A stretch of 64,000 nucleotides of DNA from positions 10,455,988-10,519,987 of the forward strand of contig CM032794.1 of NCBI GenBank assembly GCA_019155185.1. The letters are read 5' to 3'. The translations under genes were made by a program, and so were the position numbers. The stretch is from Beaufortia kweichowensis. Taxonomy: Eukaryota > Chordata > Actinopteri > Cypriniformes > Gastromyzontidae. The notes under the pieces were generated by a model. It did not search any database and was not told where the DNA came from. It was given only the letters and a program-made list of their open reading frames with translations. Below are positions 23,244 through 35,180 of the stretch, piece after piece; positions within the stretch are counted from its first letter, which is position 1; each line of letters opens with the position of its first letter.

Positions 23244-26200
23244 TCTCTGAATTCTTCAGCTGAACATTTGAAATGTGTAACTCAAACATTCCTAAACATA
23301 ACCAACGCTCCCCACCAGGCAGGTGGCAATCAAAGCTGCACTTCTCTAGTCACCAAGAGTAGGTTACATGTGATACATCCAAGTGTTGTGTGCTTTCAGA
23401 TGGTGCCGTTACCTTCTGTACAGTGATCTGAAAGAAAAACAGGGTACAACTTATTAAAAGTTTTTCTTTTTACTCCATGCGGACCAGTTCCTCCTCACAA
23501 AACCTGAAGGCCATAATTCATTATTTTTTATCAGCTGATGGTCTTTCTTTGCTGTTTTATAATCCATACTTGCTCATTGCCTTTAAACCAGAGATTAACA
23601 GGCTGTTTCTGCTTTTTGCTGTAGAGCTGTTCTACTATTGATTTAAACTGTACAAGTCTTAACCTGCACACTCCTCTAACTGATGTCAGTAACCATTTGT
23701 TCATGATACTGGACTATTGATAAATGATTAATATTTCTCACCTAACTGTTGCATAACCTGAGACTTTCCATTATAAAGAATATATAAAATGTGACTTTAT
23801 ATGCTAGATTTTTGTGTTCTTTGTAAAAAATAGATGGACAAGGTTTCAGGTTCAATAAAAATCTCACTTTCACTGTGGAATGTGGCACTTGATTTATTTG
23901 CATATTAGACTTGCATCTAATTTGTGTGTAGATATAGGTGTGTTATGTTGCTTGGCTGATGCATGTGTCTCATGTGTTTCATAACAGCACTCAAAATAAA
24001 ATAACTAAAAAAAAACACTTTTCTAGACGCTTTCACATCACCTTACTGTTAATGCTAGCATATAAATGATCAACACATGCATGTGCACATAACAAGTTTT
24101 TATGGTTTTCATTTATCAATGTACATATGCACAGATTGCACTTTTGATTAACAGCGAGTGTTTGTGTAGGTCACCTGCTGCAAGCAGTCTGAGCCAGTTT
24201 CCAGTGTGCAGATGTTAATTTGAATGGTTTCACTTTCTCGTTTGTCTAGTCTAAATGACATTGTACAGTTTGCCTCAGTGGGAATCCAGGCTAATTTAGA
24301 AAACAATTTTAATCCAGTGGGACTCACTCAGGCAAAGCGTGGCCTCTTTATCAAGATGAAATCTGACTCTTGGTTGCCAACTTCTGGATGTTGAATTGAA
24401 TGAAATCTGTGCAGAGGTGCTGTTATTTGTTCTACAATTGCGCCCTCTGCAGTTAAAGTGAAATCACTACCAAATGTTTGTCTGCAGGCAAATCGTAAAT
24501 TTGTGTCATTATACTTCAGCGCTAGAGGGCGCCGTTCCTTCACTGATATCACATCGTCTGCACACTTACATGTACAGTAAATGAGTTGTTTACAGCAGGT
24601 TTACAGAGTCGCACTTAATTTATTCACATTTTTTTACAGTTTGAGAAGATGTGAAATACACAAAATGACAAAATAACTCATAGAAAAATTTTGTGAAAAC
24701 AATTTAAATTGTAGCTTTTGCAATCGTGTCACTTCATTGCATATTTAGTTGTTAACAAATGCAGGAAGTCCACAATAGATGACAGTACATTCTGTTCTTT
24801 GTCTTTTTATCTTGTTATATTATTTATTATAGCTTTGTTGAGAGCTATAATCTACAGCATTAGGATATGTTCTTGTGTAGGAACAACACATTTGTTTTGA
24901 TATATGCTATTAAAAAAGAATATTACAGTGTTAGGTCTTAGGATATGTATCAGTATTTGTACTAATATGTTTAGCTGATTCTCTAACATCAGCTGAAGTA
25001 ATAAAGTTTCTATTCATTCATAATGTCCATGGCCACCTGAGAATAGAAGTAATATCTCAAAATGCCTCAAAATGATCCACGATTGTGACGAAACCGGAAG
25101 GTGAAAGCATCCAAAAGCAGAGGATTGTTGTATTGCAGGCTTTATGAAAGATGATAGAGACAGGAATGATAGTAGGGAAATAATGTGTCCAGCTCTGGTT
25201 TTTTGTTAGTTCCTGCTGTGATGCTATCAGAACGTCAAAACAGCGGGAAGTGTCTTGCGTAGATGCTGGGCTCATTAAAGATAAGGGATATGCTTCTCTG
25301 GGTGTGTAAATGATGTTTGGTGTTTGACAGGATGGAAGAGTGCCAACATTTTTTTCTTAGAGATTCAGTCTTATTTCTCAGTGACTGCCATCCCAAAACT
25401 ATTTTGTTTGCATCAACCTAAACTAGCAGAAAACTTTTTTTTACTGTAGATAAGGTCACATTATACTATAAAGACTTAATAGGATCACCATAATCAAACA
25501 CCCCTGCTGAAACAACAATAGAACCATCACAGAAATGCTAATGGATTTAATAGTTATAATGGGAACTGTATTGGTTTTAATGGAAACTATAATGGTCTCT
25601 GTGGGTTTCTAGTAATAATGTGTTGAGTTCTGTTGGTGTGATGTTATCTGGCTGATGAGAACCAGATTGTGTTTGCCAATTTATGCCATTTACAACAAAA
25701 AACAAAGTACTGCCAGTAGTTTTTGCCAGAAATATGTGACGAAAGCAAAAGAAAACAGAGAATTGAACAAAGGCCTATGTTCATTTGAGTGCAAGGCAAA
25801 AACCGTTATATGTTTTGTTATAAGTATTAAAAGATTACATTTATTACCGTTCTTTAATTGATTCCCTAATATTTATTTATTTCCCCACTCAAAGTAATTA
25901 AATGATAGTGGATTACAAAAAATTTTTTCCTGTCTTATCACCCAGGTAACCGCCATATAATAGCATAATATACGGATCTGCAAAAAAACAAGGACGCATT
26001 TAACAATGAAAACAACACCTTTAATCCCTCCTTGGCAGGCTTGCCAATGACTCTCTGTTTATTTTATTTAAAAAGCTAGATATGATCTCTGCCACTGCTT
26101 TTCATGGCCGAAGATGCTGCTTGTTATTCAAAGCTCGAGAAAGAGAAACCTTAATGCCAAGGGTTTATACTCCGCTGAGAAGCAATGATTGGGACACTTA

Positions 26201-28143
26201 TTTACCGCGTACCGTCCCTTGACTGGGATTTAGACAGCGCACCGTGATTTGTTTGAATGCATTTCAGAGAAGCATCTGAATGTGTTTGTATGGACGTGTG
26301 CTGTTAGTAATAGACTACGAATGGACAGGGTCGCCGCCGTGGTAATAACACGTCCAATAATATGGCTGGGAAATTGAGTCTTGAGCGGACTGCTTTTGTC
26401 TCTGTTTGACCAGGATCATTATTTCTTGTGCTGATGACGGGGCCACATTCTAAACTCTGTCTCTTTCTTTTATCTGTTGTCCTTCTGCTTTCTTTTATTT
26501 ATGTCTCTTATGTTCCTGTTGGGGGAAAAAAACAATGGAAAGTCTAGTGGTTTCCATTATAAATACCATTTTGAATCATCAGCTGTTTACCATTGAAACC
26601 ATTACAAAGTGTATTATGTAAAATGTATTGAGTCTTAATTCAGTAAGATTTGAATGCCGTTCTATTGGTTTCTATTTGGCAGATAACATCGCCGACAGAA
26701 CACAATACCAGTAGAGACCCAGAACAACCATCATAAAACCATACAACTCCAATTATAACCATTAGTTCTAATATCTTTTTCCAATATCCATCTAATATCC
26801 TTATCCTGTTTTCTTGGATGTCCTTACATTTACGGATCCTTCTGCCATTTCAATGATCAATATCATTTAAATTACAACCTGTTGATGTTACACATGTGGA
26901 TGTTTTAGATGATCCATAGAAAAAAACTAATTTGGCATCTTGGTTTAGATCATGTTGATTTTTTATAAAGGACCTTTAAAGGATCGATCAGACAACAAGT
27001 TATCTGTTTAAGATTTTTCTATGAAATATATTCTATTTTTCACCGTTACATGGGGCGGAGGAGGTTTTGCAGCAGACGCACACCTTTTCCGGAGATGAAA
27101 AAAGGTCCGGTAGTTTGAGAAGCAGCATCTGTCCCTTTTCTTCTACTCTCTCCCCTTTAATTACACAACACAATAGCCACGAGATGTGCCCATAATCTGT
27201 TCGCATAATCAGCCTCTCTTTTCTCTCTTCTGAGCCCCTATTCCGTACGCTAATTCAATATAAATGTAAATTAACACGGGAAAAGAATAAAGAAATCTCA
27301 ATCTATTTACATGACTAATCACAATAAAAGCGTTCCACATGAAATATGAATGAATGCATGACGATTATGGGAGTGTTGGGGGGGTTGAGTGGGCAGACAT
27401 GGTGTCTTAGGAGCTGTTTGAACTTTCTTGTTTTACATGCACACACAAACACTTGTGTCATCTGAGCTGTACCTACTCTTGCTTACAGGTGTCACTGATG
27501 GCAATGCATTGGAGGAAGGCCGCAGACAAACTGTCCTCTCAGGCCCTGCTCCCCACAGCCGTTACCTCAGAAATGTCCCGCAGAACCCTGAGGAGGAGGA
27601 CGATGAGAGAAGTCTGCAGAATCTGGGATTTGCCAAAGGTTTGTATCACAGCTGGGTGCCGTGCCTGTAGGGTAGAGGCTGGGATCAGAGGAGGCAGGGC
27701 AAAGAGTTTTATAAAGATATACAGAAATGTATTTTTCAAGGTTGAGTCAGTGAGTTTGTGTGAGTCACATCTATGATTTGTTAGTGCGGTGGTGGGTTTT
27801 ACTTGCTCATGAAATTTATTTTAATAGGCAACTTTTTGTTGCCAGTACAACTTGCTTTTGACTTTTAGTGTTTGAAGCGCTCAACAATATCTGGAAAAGA
27901 ATCTTTATGGAGAGCCTTAACAAACAAAGACACATTATTTCAAAGATGAATCTAAGTCATTGTGTTTTTGTGTGTTAATAATGAAAGTCATGAAATTATT
28001 TGTCAACCAGATTTCCTTGTTTTAATTCACTTTCGTTTATAGGTTTTTTTGACAACAGAAGAAAGAAACTCTTGCTGAAAGAGGCAGATACCAAAAAGAA
28101 ACGTATGCCAAGACTGGCTCCTCGAATTGGGGTTTGGTTTTAA
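18182..28143 (+). CDS. dnajb6: dnajb6 long isoform with basic C-terminal tail (307 residues)
   Basis: The first six exons are shared with the short form, and exon 7 here ends at 23208. Splicing of AATG|GTAAGG at 23209 to the acceptor at 27487-27488 gives NGVTDGNALEEGRRQ, matching human NGVADDDALAEER. The exon 27489-27638 (phase 1 at its end) then joins 28043-28143. The tail is GFFDNRRKKLLLKEADTKKK followed by RMPRLAPRIGVWF and TAA. All phases close: 921 coding bases, 307 codons; human long isoform a has 326. The Lys/Arg-rich clusters (RRKK, KKKR) suggest nuclear targeting, as known for the mammalian long form. The last exon's exact sequence is less conserved than the rest, so it is less certain. 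Confidence 0.82.
19152..19261 (+). CDS. dnajb6: dnajb6 exon, HPD motif
   Basis: Codes for (A)YRKLALKWHPDKNPDNKN to SEAYEVLSD plus one base. His-Pro-Asp at residues 31-33 is the Hsp70-stimulating motif. Acceptor TTCTTCAG, donor ACG|GTACTG. Confidence 0.97.
20194..20247 (+). CDS. dnajb6: dnajb6 exon, end of J domain
   Basis: 54-base exon coding for (E)NKRRQYDRYGKEGLSNR plus one base. Acceptor TTCATACAG, donor AGAG|GTATGT. The similarity to human KKRDIYDKYGKEGL fixes the frame. Confidence 0.95.
20341..20445 (+). CDS. dnajb6: dnajb6 exon, Gly/Phe region
   Basis: Codes for (G)GHYDEDFMSGFTFRNPDD to FFGGRDPFADFL plus one base. Acceptor TAATTAAAG, donor TTGG|GTATGT. The preceding intron is only 93 bases. 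Myopathy mutations in human DNAJB6 fall in this G/F region. Confidence 0.95.
20960..21200. mobile_element. second copy of the AATAGTTCA-type interspersed repeat
   Basis: Starts ATTAAAGGAATAGTACAT and contains TTTAGTCACCCTAATGAC, CTCAGTTGAACACAAAC and GAAGTGAAATGATATGTTTG, in the same order as the copy at 8414-8660. Decayed; ends approximate. Confidence 0.6.
22089..22288 (+). mobile_element. tRNA-derived SINE
   Basis: A pol III-type head with box A-like TAGTGGTTAAAG (22102-22113) and box B-like GGTTTGGTTCC (22142-22152). The body follows, and then a tail reading TTGCTTTGAATACAAACATC and TGCTAAATGAC. This tail is a decayed version of the common teleost SINE tail ending GCGTCTGCTAAATGAC. It lies in a dnajb6 intron in the sense direction. 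Confidence 0.72.
22572..22694 (+). CDS. dnajb6: dnajb6 exon, second G/F block
   Basis: Codes for (A)DDPFDDFFGGRRRGGSRSR to FPEFDM plus one base. Acceptor TTGGATTCAG, donor ATGG|GTATGT. Confidence 0.95.
22777..22921 (+). CDS. dnajb6: dnajb6 exon, Ser-rich substrate-binding region
   Basis: Codes for (G)FTSVGPIGGGGFNSFSSSS to GRRITTK plus two bases of Arg. The Ser/Thr run corresponds to the segment linked to anti-amyloid activity and oligomerisation in human. Only an 82-base intron precedes it. Confidence 0.95.
23138..23243 (+). CDS. dnajb6: dnajb6 exon 7, shared up to 23208; short-form end to 23243
   Basis: Codes for (R)IVENGQERVEVDEDGQ to SLTVNG. For the long form the exon ends at AATG|GTAAGG (23208). 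For the short form the same bases are read as Gly-Lys and continue EQLLRLDNK to TGA at 23241-23243. Confidence 0.95.
23244..23860 (+). other. dnajb6: dnajb6 short-isoform 3' UTR
   Basis: Ends at AATAAA 23854-23859, about 610 bases after the short-form stop. For the long form this whole stretch is intron. Confidence 0.75.
24437..24452 (-). promoter_or_regulatory. CTCF-like site
   Basis: The minus strand reads ACTGCAGAGGGCGCAA, close to the CTCF core. It pairs with an opposite-facing site 70 bases away. Confidence 0.42.
24519..24535 (+). promoter_or_regulatory. CTCF-like site
   Basis: GCGCTAGAGGGCGCCG on the plus strand, a strong AGAGGGCGC core. It faces away from the site at 24437-24452. Confidence 0.45.
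25975..26450. promoter_or_regulatory. candidate conserved non-coding element in dnajb6 intron
   Basis: A GC-balanced, CpG-containing island (ACCGCGTACCGTCCC, CAGCGCACCGTG, GGTCGCCGCCGTGGTAATAA) in AT-rich intron, non-coding in all frames. Its complexity resembles vertebrate enhancer elements. Inference only. Confidence 0.42.
27040..27400. promoter_or_regulatory. candidate conserved non-coding element in dnajb6 intron
   Basis: Non-repetitive stretch with CTTTAATTACACAAC, GTACGCTAATTCAAT, AAATTAACACGGG and ATGACTAATCACAATAAAAG. It is dense in homeodomain- and Sox-like sites, just upstream of the long-form exon. Confidence 0.4.
27489..27638 (+). CDS. dnajb6: dnajb6 long-isoform exon 8
   Basis: Codes for (G)VTDGNALEEGRRQTVLSGPA, continuing to NPEEEDDERSLQNLGFAK plus one base. 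The acidic EEEDDE run parallels SEEEGEQD in the human long isoform. Acceptor TTGCTTACAG is good. Donor AAAG|GTTTGT is weak; if it is not used, the frame runs on as GLYHSWVPCL to a stop at 27668-27670. Confidence 0.85.
28043..28143 (+). CDS. dnajb6: dnajb6 long-isoform last exon, basic tail
   Basis: Acceptor TTTCGTTTATAG, then (G)FFDNRRKKLLLKEADTKKK and RMPRLAPRIGVWF, with TAA at 28141-28143. The phase agrees with exon 8. The basic composition fits the human KRKKQKQREESKKKK tail, but the last 13 residues have no human counterpart that I recall. Confidence 0.72.
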
Positions 28144-28770
28144 AAGTTCTGACAACATTGCGTTACACTTGTGTTCATTTACAAAACACTGAAAAGGTAT
28201 AAAGTCATACACTATTACACATGCCATTTTTCCTTTTTCAATAGGGCACATTTCTTTCACAACATTCAGCTTTGATTATTCATTTCATTTCTATCAGAGT
28301 CTTTATTGCTCAATTACACCTTTCATCATACATAACAAATTACCTTTCATTACACAGATGTATATGTACGTAAATCAACTATACACTTTTATTCATGGTT
28401 TCAAAACATTTTGAAGGACATTCCCCTTCACTGTGATACTGGAAATATTCATATACATATAGTCACAGGACAAACACGGCCATCTAAAATACATTTATTG
28501 ATGTTTTTAACCAACAAAACTCATCTTTTCATTACTCAGTAAATATGTTTATTAGTCAAATTGCTTGCTGTACTTTGATTAAAATGTAATGGGAATGATC
28601 ATTTATTATAGATATTTCAGTAAGGCACTTTAAAGTTTGTATGTTTGCTGTACGTTTGGTACATTATTTTATTATACAGCACATTTTGTACCAAATAATA
28701 GAACACAAACTAAATATTGACATGATATGTAAAGGATATGTGTAACCATGGAAGTGACAAATAAAAGACG
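28144..28770 (+). other. dnajb6: dnajb6 long-isoform 3' UTR (probable)
   Basis: Extends to AATAAA at 28760-28765, the first clear signal after the long-form stop. Length and use are unproven. Confidence 0.45.
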
Positions 28771-29639
28771 GTGCAGAAGAAAGAATGATGAGAAAAGACA
28801 GAACAGGTTAATAGGCTGAGACAGGAAAGTGAAAAGCACAAGGGAGAAAAAGAAGGAAAGATTTCTGAATTATTTATTCACCAATGTGAAAGAACACGTT
28901 TTCACCTTTTGATCCAGTCTTAAGTACTGTATCAATATTTTAAAGAATACTCCAGATATGGCATGTTGCTTTAGAACTGGGATTACATTTTACTCCAACT
29001 ACTGTATGTTTTTTTCCTGTATGAAATAGACAGTTAGATCTGCACTAAATCATGGTTCATATATTTAAAGGAATTAGAAAACGAATGAGGTCAAAAAAAG
29101 GTAAAAAGAACTAGAGAGCTACATGATACATATTATTCAGATGTTTCTACTTTGATGTGTCAGTTTTTGCCTCAGCTTTATGAGTATGTGTTGATACATA
29201 TTTATGCTGCTGTTTGATATTGATCAGTTCACTCTGTACCTTTTGTACAGCTGTAGTTTTTTCTCTCTCAGCAACATGATGTTTCTGTTAGCCTACTTGG
29301 CAAAGTGTGTATAGTTGCTATTTTTTAAAATACACCATTAAAGCTTAATATAATTAAAAAATATATTTTTGTAAATGTGTTATCATTCATTTGTGAAGCA
29401 CAAAACTGTATTACAAAAACACAATTTACAATTAATTACATTAGCATATATTAACAGTAGCAGTATAATACTATTCACGGAAAAGTATGTATACAAGACC
29501 CATTCAGGTCGTATTGACGGAAGTGTCATAGTACCACAGCAGAAGTTGTAATAGTGGCTCACCTTCCCTCCATTGTTTTCAATTTGCATGTCTTAGCTTT
29601 AATTAATTTTGATTCATTTCAGTGATTCAATATTCTTGT

Positions 29640-29960
29640 TCAACGAGACCTCCCCTCTTTTTTGGTCATTTGGCCGAGATGTACTCGGTCATTTAGTTCG
29701 TTCACGAACGAGAAACCTCTCTCGTCCGGACTCATAACACAGACTCGTTGAGTAAATTTAATCAATCATATGATCTGTCAAAATTCAACCTCAAACGCCA
29801 TTGTCTTGCGCTATAGTCTTGAGCTGCGCATGCGCACATACCGGCTTCATACTCAACGCTGAGGGAGAGATTTCAGTCGTGAAAGAGTCGAGAAATATGA
29901 GTGAACGACAACGGTTCGTTCAAAGATTCATTCAAAAAGAATGATTCGTTTATGAACGTA
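29640..29960. repeat. CpG-rich interspersed repeat-like block
   Basis: Contains the palindrome TTCGTTCACGAACGA and ends with CAAAAAGAATGATTCG and TTTATGAACG. It has far more CpG than its flanks. Blocks with GTTCACGAACGA and GATTCGTTC are frequent in teleost genomes, so this is probably an old transposon copy. Family not named. Confidence 0.5.
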
Positions 29961-32104
29961 ACATATTTCCTAAGGAAAAACACTCCGAATGGCTTTCTGC
30001 TAATGGAGAGAGGGAAATATCGGTAGTATCCATCTAAAAGGTACTGTTAATAAATGTGCAATTATAGGGACATTTAAAGCATCTTTATCTTTTTTTTACA
30101 GAAATACACAGAAACAAGTAATTTCATCCTGCTGTTAAACAGCTGTTTGGTTTTCAGTCATGATTCGACTCCCAAGATTAACCATGTAAACAGTGCCAAA
30201 TCAAATGCGCAGCTCCAGATTATTTCAGACTAACACTATTACCATTTTAAGGAGCAAAAAGTAAAATGTCAATATCTTTGATATCTATACACGTTTGTTT
30301 ATTTAAGCTTTCTCATCTTGTCTTTTTCCCTCTTCTCTCTGTGTTGTTTTGCAGTAGCAGTTAGCATGTAGCAAATGAAGATTGTATTGGAAAGCGATGG
30401 CTTGAAGCCTTGTGCAGGGAGTAACACTAGGTGGAGATGTTTGTCGGCACTGTGTCTGCAGAGATCTGAACACTTCTCTAAATGGGGATGGAAAATTCTG
30501 ATGTTATTGGGCGGTTATTGTGGTAAAATAAAAATCATGTTTTTGTTTTTATAATACTGCATTTATTTATGCTAAAATATGATATAGACATGGATTATGA
30601 TTGTGAATGAAAAACACGAGAAGAAGAACTTTGACTTTGGTATTCCAGCATGTTCTAATGCTGCCTGACACAGTCTTTACTGTTAGGCTGTTATAGCTAA
30701 TGATCTCCTGTTAAATTGGTAAAATTTAAGCTTCTTAATGTAATTAATACAGTAATATTAAATCGGTCCTGTTAGGAGACTGCCAGCCAAACAGATCCTG
30801 CTGCTTAAAAGGAGTCCAAGTTTTGACAGGCCATATGATATGAGTGTGATCAAATATTAGCGGTTGTCTTTCTTTAATATTATATTTATCAAAATGCTAG
30901 ACTGTGCATCTGTCAGTATGGCAGATTTCATTCTCATAAATTGCATGCATACTTATCCTTGTTTCAAAACATATTTTGACACTAGAGATCCATACTATGT
31001 ACCTATACATGTTGTGCATTATTTTGCTGATCATTTTTTGCTGTTCACTATTTTTTTAGCAATTCAGTTGTTGAAAGAATACTACTGTCATGAATTTCTA
31101 GTTTTCTGTAAATAGCAGTTTAATACCATTAACTTTACTGTAATAAAAAAAGTTATCAATTTTCGTAGACAGAATGGTGAATGGTTTTAACAGTTTTCAT
31201 ATTGTACAGACTCATGCAACAATGTAAACCACTTTCATGACATACATTTTATAAAATCGTACAGTAGATATAGAATAAATCATAGATACAGTAAACTGGA
31301 CTAGGTGATGGCTAACACATACTGTATTTGGTCTGAGAATAACAATGACTGCCGTAGGCTTATTGTTTAAAAAACAAAACAAAATGAAACATTCTTTGAG
31401 AGGAGAATAGAGAAAAGAAAGACACTATAGTGAGCGATATGCCCTTTTCCCACCCACACACTGAGCCATCTCAGGTAAACAGTTCACTAACAGACCTCCC
31501 CTGAAAGATGTTTTTCTAATTCCTTTCATTTTTCACTCCTCTTTCAGTTAGCAGTAGTCACTTTGCTGGTGGTTTCAGTATAGTTTCACTTACACTTTAC
31601 CAATGTAAGGACTGAACCCAAATTACAACATTCTGTTGAAACAGTACACAAAGTGAAGGTTCAATGTGTAAAATGTGTAAAAAAAATGTTTCTGGTCTTA
31701 GTTAGAGGCAAGATTCTCAGTCTGAACAAGCGCTGTGATTATGGTGTTAAAGTGTGTGCTGAATGCTATTATTTACTAACCCTTAATAGCAAGAATTCAT
31801 TTGTTTTTGCACTTCGGGTGTTTAACACACTTGTGCAAAAGAAAATGTTGACATAGCAGCTCCTGTGACATAAGGCTCAATATAAGTAGACATGATTTAT
31901 GAATGAGCTTAACACAGTAATTAGCTTATCCATGGGGAAACTGTGGCCTGTTGTGGCCACAACTAAATCAGTGGTGTGGATGGACAGGTACAGTTTCCCT
32001 GCATTGGGTAACAACTCATAATTTCTGTTATAGTGAAATAAAGTTATGGATTGTGCAGTATTGAGATTCAGGTGCAGTTTTATGTTACAGCATAGTGGTG
32101 GTGC

Positions 32105-32330
32105 ACTGTAAAAAATCCTTTGCTTTCTTAAATTTTTAAGCTCAAATTTTAAGTCATTTTAATTGTTTTTTCATTATTTCAACTCATTTCAAGACATTTA
32201 AACTCATCAGATTAAGTTTAACAATTTCAACTTGCTTTTGAAACTTGCTTGTCCGTTTTTTGCTCTTTAATATCTCTTCACGGTGTTTTCCAGTGTTATC
32301 CTGGGTATAAGCACTTGCCTGAGTGTAACT
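32105..32330 (+). repeat. partial CACTGTAAAAA-type fish repeat
   Basis: Begins GCACTGTAAAAAATCC, then a run of TTAAATTTTTAAGCTCAAA and CATTTCAAGACATTTAAAC typical of a common teleost DNA element. The matching right terminus was not found, so it is truncated or decayed. Confidence 0.4.
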
Positions 32331-34929
32331 TTGTACAGTTTTTTCTTTTTTTTTTAATACTGTGCCCTATTTTGTGCACTATTCTGCCCTTTTTTATTAC
32401 AGTGAAAATGAGTAGTGACTGAGGATTTCGGTCAGTAAAGTTTTGCTGTTGTGTTCTAGGGAAGAAAGAAAAGAGTAGCTTTGTTGTAGCATAATGTTTT
32501 TACAGGACATTAAGGGGCGAGTAAATCTGAAATTGATGACAGACAAAGATAATAAGGGAAAATTGCATTTCCTTTGTTGTTGGGTTGCCAGTTGTCATCT
32601 GGTGCAGAAATGTGTCTTCCTGTGTCGTCTCAGTGGAAAAGAACACACACTAGAATAGCTCAAGCTAAAGACATTTCGTCTTACTGACTTATGCTATTTT
32701 GATACAATGGTCCTTTTTCCTCAGATTTGCAGTTTGAACATTCTGCAGATGTAGGGCAGTTCACAGACAATCACGATGTGAGACTTTGATTCTCTTTAGT
32801 CAGAGGATGTCACTTGTGTTTTATTTCATTTTGAGAGGAAATCTCATGGTGAATAATAGTTGAGTTTTTAAACAACAGACCTTCTATAGATTGAATAGAG
32901 TATTTCCACTGACAGACATTTTAATGTGTCATCTCATGTGGTTTGTGAGTGATCTAGAGCAATAGGTTATTGATTGTTATTCTTAAAGGATCTGCTGAGC
33001 TCATATCTACCTGTTTATACTGTACTACTTACAGTACTAATGCTATAAGGCGTTGGAAGGTCTTTGTCAGTTCACTGTCCCAACGCTATTGTATTTCTCC
33101 ATCCAGCAGCTGCACTATAAAGTGGGAGACTTGTAAATCTGCACCTTCCATCTGCTACAGTATGTTAATAATACAGTTTCATACTGTCCTCATCTAACTT
33201 TTTATGTGATATTTATGCAAATCTATAATGATAGTTTACCCTTATATTACTTTAAATACTGAGAATCAATACAAGTTCTTGTCTTGTGAGGATATTTTAC
33301 TGGGTATCATGGATTTGATGGCTGTATATTATAATAGCACCTTCGAAAAACCTTTCTAAATCCCAATGTTATTTTAGGATTGTTTGTCATTTTTAGAAAG
33401 TTCCAGTTTTTGGTTAAAGTTTTGTTCAATGGAATGAACCATTTGTTGCTGCGTTTCAATCTCTAGCCTTGTTTAAATGCACATTTGTCATTTCAATCAT
33501 AAGACATCTTTACATTCTGTTAGTTGAGTTGGCAATTGCATTGCTTTAATTTGCCTTCACTGGTGAGAATAATTGTTGCTCTGGTCTCGTTGTCATCTGG
33601 ATCGCTGCTTATGTCAACGGGTCAAGTGGTGCAGAAAAACATCAATTATCTGAACTGCTTATAAATTCATTATTACATGCTGGTCTTATTTGTTCTTTTC
33701 TAGTTCCTGTAAGAATGATTTCGCTATAATAATGTTTTGAGCCTGTACCTCTTGTAAAAATACTGGTCCTATTTCCCATAGACAATGTGTGTTATTGTGA
33801 ACCCAAAAAATATTTTATTTAGAAATACAGTGATTAAAAATAAGGAAAGGACAACGAGTCACAGCACCTACGAAATAAACAAAATACTGCATTTATATAT
33901 TAATTGAAATCTAAAGTCCACAGACATTACGCATTAGCTAATTATGTTGCATTACAGACTGAGCATATACGCTTTTTAGATTTGTATAGTGACTTAAGAT
34001 GTCAGAATACCTAGTGAAGTTCACTTTTCAGGTTACTATCGAATGATTGGAACATACCCTGACTCTTCTACCTAGTTGTCTAGCTGAGTGGCAGAACGAA
34101 ATGCACCACTCTCCCGTTTCTACTCTCTTTCTTGTCCTATTGGCTGAATTTGATGAGACTTGAAAGTTCCCTATAGGCTGAAAGCCTGGTGGAGAGTTGT
34201 TGCTGTTGCTAGGTTCCTGTTGCTAGGATGGGCTGTCGTGCTGGAAGGGGGGTGGGACACACACAATGAATTATGGATGAATGATTTTTTCCTTTTTTGT
34301 GCAACATAGAGAGCGGACTCATCTGTGATGCAGATGAGAAAGCAGGGAGAGAGAGAGTCAGAGAGAGCAGAAGAAAGAGAGGGGGGTGTCTGAAACCCTA
34401 GGGCAGGCGTTTGGCAGAGTCCTGGTTGCTGTGGAAACCAGCTGCAGAAAACTGATGTTGATTCTCATGCAAAGGCGAAGTTCAGAGTTCACTATCTGCT
34501 ATTTGTTCAGCAGGAGCACCAGAGAGTTGACCTCGTGATCTTAACTGACCTCCGCTAACCTGAGAGATTAGCCACTGATGAGTGACAAGGCAGTAAGAGA
34601 GAGGAGATGAAGGGGAGAGGAGGTGCTAGACAGGAGAGGTGGAGAGCACAGGAGAACAGACAGTGGTCAAAGGAGGTTAGAAAAAGAAGTTATGAAGTTA
34701 CGGAGGTGTAGAGATGAAATGTGACAAAGAATTATTGGTGTAAAAAATGGGCCGGGAAACGATGACGCTCATGTCGGATCACTTTAAGAGGGCTGAAGGT
34801 TTTAGTATTTGTGTTTTTCCGTCCTCCACAAGAAGGCAAACACTTGGATAGCTAGTGGATATAGAAAAGAAAGCTATATCTGGAGCCAGAGACCCAAACA
34901 TAAAACATGTAAATTTGCCTGATTCAATT

Positions 34930-35180
34930 GTTGCAGCTTATTGTTCTGCATGGCGCATTTTGTTTTTTCATCTTTTATTCACCTTTTTCTTGCCGTGAAT
35001 CCCAGTCTCATTAAAATGCGTAATCAGCTCTCCACCTTGGTCTAAACGTGCGGGTCGTCTTTATAATGGCTGCGAGCATTTTTAATAACACGTTATTGAA
35101 TTTTCGCACAATGAACATAGGGAGGGATTTCGCTGTGACAAGCACATGATATTTCATCCTTTATATACGAAATAGAAAAC
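34930..35180. promoter_or_regulatory. candidate conserved non-coding element, intergenic
   Basis: CTCATTAAAATGCGTAATCAG, then a CpG-containing stretch (AACGTGCGGGTCGTC, TGCGAGC) and TTTTTAATAACACG. Non-coding and distinct from its AT-rich flanks. Inference only. Confidence 0.35.

Larger units (their letters stand above)
23861..27488 (+). other. long-isoform-specific dnajb6 intron
   Basis: Used as intron only by the long form. It contains a CTCF-like pair (24437-24535), two regulatory-looking islands (25975-26450 and 27040-27400), and AT-rich filler. Confidence 0.65.
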
